A program made the position numbers and the translations under genes. A stretch of DNA of 9,735 bases, taken from positions 1 to 9,735 of the forward strand of contig URQJ01000062.1 of NCBI GenBank assembly GCA_900549945.1, read 5' to 3'. Under the pieces are notes generated by a model. It searched no databases, was not told the origin of the DNA, and saw only the letters and a program-made list of their open reading frames with translations. Source of the stretch: an uncultured Oscillospiraceae bacterium. Its GTDB lineage: Bacteria; Bacillota; Clostridia; Oscillospirales; Acutalibacteraceae. Shown here in pieces: positions 6,135-9,735 of the stretch (position 1 is its first letter; every line of letters starts with the position of its first letter).

Positions 6135-6908
6135 TTAGTCGTTTGCGGGGAGGCGGAACAGGCGGCGGGCGTTTTCACAGCCCGCGCGGAGCACCTCCTG
6201 CGCCGTGATGCCGCGCGCTTCGGCGATTTTCGCCGCGTCGTAGGGGATCATCGCGCTGTCGCAGCGCTTGCCGCGGAACGGCACCGGCGCCATATACGGC
6301 GCGTCCGTCTCGGTGAGCAGGCGGTCGAGCGGGATCTCCGCCGCGACCTCAACGCTGTGGCGCGCGTTTTTGAACGTCACGACGCCGCCGAGGCCGATGT
6401 ATAAGCCGAGCGAGACGGTCTCCCGCGCGAGCTCTACGCTGCCGGAAAAGCAGTGCACGACGCCCTGCGGCCGGTATTTCCGGAGGATGTCCATCATGTC
6501 GCCGTGCGCCTCGCGGTCGTGGATCGAGACAGGCAGGCCGTGCTTTGCGGCGAGCTCGAGCTGCTGCACGAAAACCTCCTTCTGCCGCGCGCGCGGGCAG
6601 GCGTCCTCCCAGTGGTAGTCGAGCCCGATCTCACCGACCGCGACGATCTTCGGGTGAGAAAGCAGGCTTTCGACCTTTTGCAGCCAGCTTTCCGGCAGAT
6701 CGGCGGCGCACTCCGGGTGGATGCCGACCGCGCCGTAAACGTAGTCGTATTTTTCACACAGCGCGACGGTCTGCTCGAGGCTCTCGAAATCCGCCGACAT
6801 CTGGATGACGCCGCAGACGCCCTTCTGCGGCAGAACGGAGCCGAGCAGCTCGTCGCGATCGGCGTCGAACTGCTCGGAATCGTAGTGGGCGTGCGAATCG
6901 AAAATCAC
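6135..6908 (-). CDS. tatD: TatD-family metal-dependent hydrolase (DNase)
   Basis: TatD proteins are cytoplasmic TIM-barrel metal hydrolases with 3'-5' exonuclease or DNase activity; the physiological substrate in Firmicutes is uncertain (YabD in Bacillus). The protein has 257 residues, normal for the family. All metal ligands are visible: H6 and H8 in FDSHAHYD, E93 in VGEIGLDY, H130 in SIHDRE, H152 in HCFSGS and D202 in ETDAPYMAP, followed by PVPFRGKR. The start is GTG at plus bases 6906-6908; GAGG six nt upstream (6915-6918) overlaps the metG stop codon, and the gap to metG is 8 bp, so translation is likely coupled. There is no better ATG start. metG-tatD adjacency is widespread in Firmicutes. 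Confidence 0.95.
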   Translation of the reverse strand: MIFDSHAHYDSEQFDADRDELLGSVLPQKGVCGVIQMSADFESLEQTVALCEKYDYVYGAVGIHPECAADLPESWLQKVESLLSHPKIVAVGEIGLDYHWEDACPRARQKEVFVQQLELAAKHGLPVSIHDREAHGDMMDILRKYRPQGVVHCFSGSVELARETVSLGLYIGLGGVVTFKNARHSVEVAAEIPLDRLLTETDAPYMAPVPFRGKRCDSAMIPYDAAKIAEARGITAQEVLRAGCENARRLFRLPAND

Positions 6909-6916
6909 GGTGCGCC

Positions 6917-8872
6917 TCAGTGGATCTTCGCGCCGGCTGGGACGCCGTCGACAAAGATCACGCGCACGTCGTCCTCGGCGGCGTCCGCCGCGAGGATCAT
7001 GCCCTGACTCTCCACACCGCAGAGCGTGGCGGGCTTGAGGTTCGAGACGACGACGACGCTGCGGCCCACGAGATCCTCGGGCTTATACCATTTTGCGATG
7101 CCGGAGGCGACGGTGCGCGGCGTGCCGGTGCCGTCGTTCAGCGTGAGCTTCAGGAGCTTCTTGGCGCGCTTGATCGGCTCGCAGGCCGTGACCTCGGCGA
7201 CCGTCAGCTCGACCTTTGCAAAATCCTCGATCGTGATCTGGGCGAGGCCGGGGATGTCCTTTTTCGGGGCGCTTTCCTGCGCGGGCTTCGGCGCGTTTTT
7301 CGCTTCGACTTCGGCGATCTTCGCTTCCATCTCCTTCGCGTCGATGCGGGCGAAGAGGATCTCGGGCTTTTCGGTTACCTTGTTGCCGTTCGGGTAGAGG
7401 CCGAAGGACTCGAGCGTTTCGTATGCGCGCGCCGCGGTGCCGAGCTGCGCAAAGATCCGTTCGGCCGTTTCGGGCATGAAGGGGATCAGGAGCGTCGTGC
7501 CGATGCAGATGCTTTCCACAAGATTGTACAGCACAGTGGAAAGCCGGCCGGCCTTCGTGTCGTCCTTTGCGAGCGCCCACGGCATCGTCTCGTCGATGTA
7601 TTTGTTGCAGCGCTTGAAGAGCGCGAAGATTTCGGAGATTGCGTCCGCCACGCGCAGGCCGTCCATCTTGGCTTCCACGCGCGCTTTTGTGCCGGTCACG
7701 ACGGCCTTGAGGTCCGCGTCGACATCCTCGGCGGCGCCCTGATCGGCGACCGTGCCGCCGAAATACTTATTGCTCATCGAGATCGTGCGGTTCACGAGGT
7801 TGCCGAGCGTGTTTGCGAGGTCGGAGTTCGTGCGCTCGATCAGCAGGTCCCACGTGATGGTGCCGTCGGATTCAAACGGCATCTCGTGCAGGACGAAGTA
7901 GCGCACGGCGTCTACGCCGAACAGCTCGACGAGGTCCTCGGCATAGATCACGTTCCCCTTCGATTTGCTCATCTTGCCGCCGTTCATCAAAAGCCACGGA
8001 TGGCCGAAAATCTGCTTCGGCAGCGGCAGGCCGAGCGCCATGAGGAAGATCGGCCAGTAGATCGTGTGGAAGCGGATGATGTCCTTGCCGATCAGGTGCA
8101 GGTCGGCCGGCCAGTCGCGCTTGAACTGCTCGGTGCCCTCGCCGCCGCAGTCGTAGCCGATGCCGGTGATGTAGTTCGTCAGCGCGTCGAGCCAGACGTA
8201 GACGACGTGCTTGTCGTCGAAGTCGACCGGGATGCCCCACTTGAACGACGTTCTCGAGACGCAGAGGTCCTGCAGGCCGGGCAGCAGGAAGTTGTTCATC
8301 ATCTCGTTCTTGCGCTGCACGGGCTGGATGAATTCCGGGTGCGTGTTGATGTGCTCGATCAGGCGGTCGGCGTACTTACTCATCTTGAAGAAGTACGCCT
8401 CCTCCTTCGCCGGCTGCACGGCGCGGCCGCAGTCGGGGCACTTGCCGTCGACAAGCTGGGACTCGGTGAAGAACGACTCGCACGGCGTGCAGTACATGCC
8501 CTCGTAGTAACCTTTGTAGATGTCGCCCTGCTCGTAGAGCTTTTTAAAGATCTTCTGGACCTGCTTTTCGTGGTAGTCGTCGGTCGTGCGGATGAATTTG
8601 TCGTAGGAGGTGTTCATTACGTCCCAGTTCGAGCGGACGACGCCCGCGACCTGATCGACGTATTCCTTCGGCGAGATGCCGGCGGCCTTTGCTTTTTCCT
8701 CGATCTTCTGGCCGTGCTCGTCGGTGCCGGTCTGGAAGAACACGTCGTAGCCCTGAAGGCGCTTGTAGCGCGCGATGCTGTCGGCAAGCACGATCTCATA
8801 CGTATTGCCGATGTGCGGGCGGCTCGAGGTGTAGGCGATCGCCGTCGTGATATAATACTTCGGTTTGCACAT
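6917..8872 (-). CDS. metG: Methionine--tRNA ligase with C-terminal tRNA-binding domain
   Basis: MetRS charges tRNA-Met in the cytoplasm and is essential. The protein has 651 residues. The class I signature region is PHIGN (19-23), HIGN in place of the usual HIGH. TGTDEHGQKIE follows at 48-58. A zinc knuckle uses C128, C131, C145 and C148 (CTPC...CPDC). GGKMSKSKGN holds the KMSKS loop at 300-304. An anticodon-binding helical region follows. A charged, proline- and alanine-rich linker leads to a C-terminal EMAP/OB-fold tRNA-binding domain of about 105 residues, with GIAKWYKPEDLVGR and VVSNLKPATLCGVESQGM, which makes the dimer in many bacteria. The start ATG lies 9-10 nt after AAAAGGA. It is probably transcribed from the promoter at 9055-9083, which is also ahead of a 33-residue peptide gene. 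No T-box leader is visible in the 42 bp between that peptide gene and metG. Confidence 0.97.
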   Translation of the reverse strand: MCKPKYYITTAIAYTSSRPHIGNTYEIVLADSIARYKRLQGYDVFFQTGTDEHGQKIEEKAKAAGISPKEYVDQVAGVVRSNWDVMNTSYDKFIRTTDDYHEKQVQKIFKKLYEQGDIYKGYYEGMYCTPCESFFTESQLVDGKCPDCGRAVQPAKEEAYFFKMSKYADRLIEHINTHPEFIQPVQRKNEMMNNFLLPGLQDLCVSRTSFKWGIPVDFDDKHVVYVWLDALTNYITGIGYDCGGEGTEQFKRDWPADLHLIGKDIIRFHTIYWPIFLMALGLPLPKQIFGHPWLLMNGGKMSKSKGNVIYAEDLVELFGVDAVRYFVLHEMPFESDGTITWDLLIERTNSDLANTLGNLVNRTISMSNKYFGGTVADQGAAEDVDADLKAVVTGTKARVEAKMDGLRVADAISEIFALFKRCNKYIDETMPWALAKDDTKAGRLSTVLYNLVESICIGTTLLIPFMPETAERIFAQLGTAARAYETLESFGLYPNGNKVTEKPEILFARIDAKEMEAKIAEVEAKNAPKPAQESAPKKDIPGLAQITIEDFAKVELTVAEVTACEPIKRAKKLLKLTLNDGTGTPRTVASGIAKWYKPEDLVGRSVVVVSNLKPATLCGVESQGMILAADAAEDDVRVIFVDGVPAGAKIH

Positions 8873-8914
8873 GGTTTATCATTCCTTTTGTTTATTGTTC
8901 CTGCGGGTTCGGAA

Positions 8915-9016
8915 TTAGGTGAACAGAACGGCGGACAGTGCGGACAGGAGCATCAGGCCCGCGAGTGCCAGCGCGCCGATCCGGACGATGAGCTTTCTCT
9001 TTTTTTCCGTGTACAT
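8915..9016 (-). CDS. Putative 33-residue single-pass membrane peptide upstream of metG
   Basis: Read on the minus strand, ATG at plus bases 9014-9016 opens a frame of 33 codons ending at TAA (8915-8917). The product begins MYTEKKRKLIVRIG: a basic N-terminus (K5, K6, R7, K8, R12), then an unbroken hydrophobic segment about 13-32 rich in Leu and Ala, ending LFT. The charge layout predicts a cytoplasmic N-terminus. A consensus GGAGGG lies 7 nt before the ATG (9024-9029), and a promoter is correctly placed upstream. It is the first gene of the metG operon, 42 bp before metG, with no terminator between. It is not Met-rich, so an attenuation leader peptide is unlikely. I do not recognise a named family. 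The support is the ribosome binding site, promoter and clear membrane-peptide composition. Confidence 0.72.
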   Translation of the reverse strand: MYTEKKRKLIVRIGALALAGLMLLSALSAVLFT

Positions 9017-9023
9017 GACATTG

Positions 9024-9029
9024 CCCTCC
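9024..9029 (-). promoter_or_regulatory. Ribosome binding site of the 33-residue peptide gene
   Basis: Plus-strand CCCTCC reads GGAGGG on the minus strand, 7 nt before the peptide's ATG. It is one of the strongest ribosome binding sites in the window and the main reason to treat this very short frame as translated. An ATG 4 bases further upstream (out of frame) is too close to the site to be preferred. Confidence 0.75.
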
Positions 9030-9054
9030 GGTATAGTGTTTCGCATTATCCTTT

Positions 9055-9083
9055 ATTTTACCATTCTTTTTTTTGCCTGTAAA
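9055..9083 (-). promoter_or_regulatory. Promoter of the peptide-metG-tatD-radical SAM operon
   Basis: On the minus strand TTTACA (plus bases 9078-9083) and TAAAAT (9055-9060) each match the sigma-A consensus at five of six positions, with a 17-bp spacer that contains an A8 tract and a TGG extended -10. Transcription should start near 9048, about 30 nt before the peptide's start codon. The -35 box lies 7 bp from the -35 of the oppositely directed kinase promoter. Confidence 0.75.
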
Positions 9084-9090
9084 CTGCGAA

Positions 9091-9119
9091 TTGACTTTAT
9101 TTTGCCGCGGGGGTACAAT
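9091..9119 (+). promoter_or_regulatory. Promoter of the vitamin B6 kinase gene
   Basis: TTGACT (9091-9096) and TACAAT (9114-9119) are separated by exactly 17 bp, each one base from consensus. Transcription should begin near 9126, giving a leader of about 118 nt before the kinase ATG. It is back to back with the metG-operon promoter, so a single bound factor could affect both. Confidence 0.8.
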
Positions 9120-9125
9120 TATTTC

Positions 9126-9243
9126 AAATACCATCCGGTGCGGCCGGGCGGCTTTCCGCTTTTTTTGCGGCGGGCGGCGCGGCAGAGGGTGCGCGGGGCG
9201 CTTTCCCGGCCCTTTGAGCTGCGCCGGGAAAGCGAGGCTTTTC
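9126..9243 (+). promoter_or_regulatory. Structured 5' leader of the vitamin B6 kinase
   Basis: The leader holds two notable folds. Early on, GCGG (9148-9151), loop CTTT and CCGC (9156-9159) are followed by seven T residues (9160-9166), a terminator-like element. The same CCGC can instead pair with GCGG at 9167-9170, which would undo it. Next to the start, CGCTTTCCCGGC (9199-9210) and GCCGGGAAAGCG (9223-9234) form a perfect 12-bp stem whose last base is the first G of the GAGG ribosome binding site (9234-9237). An alternative AAAGC/GCTTT hairpin (9229-9233 with 9237-9241) would enclose that site. No known riboswitch class is recognised, and GC-rich leaders fold readily by chance. Confidence 0.4.
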
Positions 9244-9735
9244 ATGGGAGAAGGTTTTGAAAACAGGCGCGTTCTCGCGATACACGACCTTTCGGGCGCG
9301 GGTAAATGCTCGCTGACCGTAGTGCTGCCAGTGCTTTCGGCGCTCGGCTGTGAAGTGACGGTGCTGCCGACCGCGGCGCTTTCGACCCATACGGGCGGGT
9401 TTTGCGACCCGGTGTACCGCGACTTGACCGGCGACATGCTGCCGTGGGCGCGCCACTGGCTGCGCGAGGGCGCGTGCTTTGACGCGGTTTACTCGGGCTT
9501 TCTCGGCAGCGCCGCGCAGATCGAAATCGTGCGGGAGATTTTCGGGATGTTCCGCGCGGTGAACCCGGCGGTGCAGGTGCTTGTCGATCCCGTGATGGGC
9601 GACGGCGGGCGGCTCTATAAGACGTATACGCGCGAGATGGCGGACGGCATGGCGCGGCTGTGCGCGGCGGCGGACATCATCGTGCCGAACGCGACGGAGG
9701 CATACAACCTGCTCGGCGAGCCGTACCGGGAGGGG
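9244..9735 (+). CDS. pdxY: Pyridoxamine/pyridoxal kinase, 3' end outside window
   Basis: This ribokinase-superfamily enzyme phosphorylates pyridoxal or pyridoxamine with ATP in the vitamin B6 salvage pathway, making PLP or PMP. The first 164 residues are present, out of about 280 in the family, and the frame is open to the right edge. Motifs in order are IHDLSGAGKCSLT (13-25), PTAALSTHTGGF (42-53, substrate pocket), YSGFLGSAAQ (83-92), VDPVMGDGGRLY (114-125) and IVPNATEAYNLLG (146-158). The catalytic GTGD-type Asp and the anion hole lie beyond the window. The ATG at 9244 is preceded by GAGG at 9234-9237; no alternative start fits, since the conserved domain begins about nine residues later. 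It is divergent from the metG operon and has its own promoter and folded leader. The HDLSG variant is the one seen in clostridial 'pyridoxamine kinase'; the pdxY symbol is by similarity, and pyridoxal versus pyridoxamine preference is unknown. Confidence 0.93.
   Translation, partial: MGEGFENRRVLAIHDLSGAGKCSLTVVLPVLSALGCEVTVLPTAALSTHTGGFCDPVYRDLTGDMLPWARHWLREGACFDAVYSGFLGSAAQIEIVREIFGMFRAVNPAVQVLVDPVMGDGGRLYKTYTREMADGMARLCAAADIIVPNATEAYNLLGEPYREG

Noticed and set aside
8873..9048. T-box or SAM-type riboswitch ahead of metG
   Set aside because: Most of the leader is taken by the 33-codon frame, only 42 bp separate it from metG, and there is no recognisable T-box motif or terminator/antiterminator pair.
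6920..9082. A 720-codon open frame on the plus strand opposite metG
   Set aside because: It mirrors metG codons in a GC-rich gene, has no ribosome binding site, shows low-complexity R/V/D/L-rich sequence, and metG carries every expected motif on the other strand.
8892..9437. A 181-codon minus-strand frame spanning the divergent promoters
   Set aside because: It covers the start of the kinase, both promoters and the small peptide gene in another frame; its sequence is Arg/Pro-rich without domains, so the 33-residue frame is the better call.
9735..9735. Kinase gene considered as a broken pseudogene because no stop is present
   Set aside because: The frame is intact with family motifs in order to the last base; it simply runs off the window edge.

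Overview
The window looks like the start of a draft or metagenomic contig from a GC-rich, Gram-positive, spore-forming Firmicute of the Clostridia, possibly a gut Oscillospiraceae/Ruminococcaceae-type lineage (inference). The grounds are a SpoIIE sporulation phosphatase, a metG-tatD order as in Firmicutes, consensus sigma-A promoters, strong GGAGG-type ribosome binding sites, and an intracellular alpha-L-fucosidase suggesting a diet of host or milk glycans. Bases 1-14 are not genomic: they match the 3' end of the Illumina TruSeq Read 2 adapter, and the first gene is cut exactly there.

Layout, left to right. (1) 15-530 (+): C-terminal half of spoIIE. (2) 677-2185 (+): malQ, 4-alpha-glucanotransferase, with its own promoter (582-610) and a hairpin terminator shared with the convergent gene. 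(3) 2275-3120 (-): AraC-family regulator with a cupin-like N-terminus. It is divergent from (4) 3296-4771 (+), a GH29 alpha-L-fucosidase starting at GTG, and (5) 4785-5420 (+), a YczE/YitT-type six-helix membrane protein. Genes 4 and 5 form a two-gene operon. Its promoter has a 20-bp perfect palindrome filling the space between the -35 and -10 boxes. A very strong bidirectional terminator (5425-5472) closes it. (6) On the minus strand, an operon runs leftward from a promoter at 9055-9083: a previously uncalled 33-residue membrane peptide (8915-9016), metG (6917-8872), tatD (6135-6908, GTG start coupled to the metG stop) and a small 'TatD-linked' radical SAM protein (5506-6111). (7) Back to back with that promoter, 9091-9119 drives a pyridoxamine/pyridoxal kinase (9244 to the right edge, incomplete) after a structured leader of about 118 nt.

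How they work together. malQ handles maltodextrins. The AraC/GH29/YczE block is a compact sugar-responsive locus for fucosylated glycans; the regulator-target link is inferred from divergent arrangement only. metG-tatD-rSAM is a housekeeping operon with two additions of unknown function: the leading micro-protein and the radical SAM enzyme.

There are no RNA genes, CRISPR arrays, insertion sequences or prophage genes. The most likely places for new biology are the micro-protein ahead of metG, the TatD-linked radical SAM enzyme, the palindrome inside the fucosidase promoter, and the folded leader of the vitamin B6 kinase. The very long opposite-strand open frames across malQ, the fucosidase and metG are GC-driven shadows.
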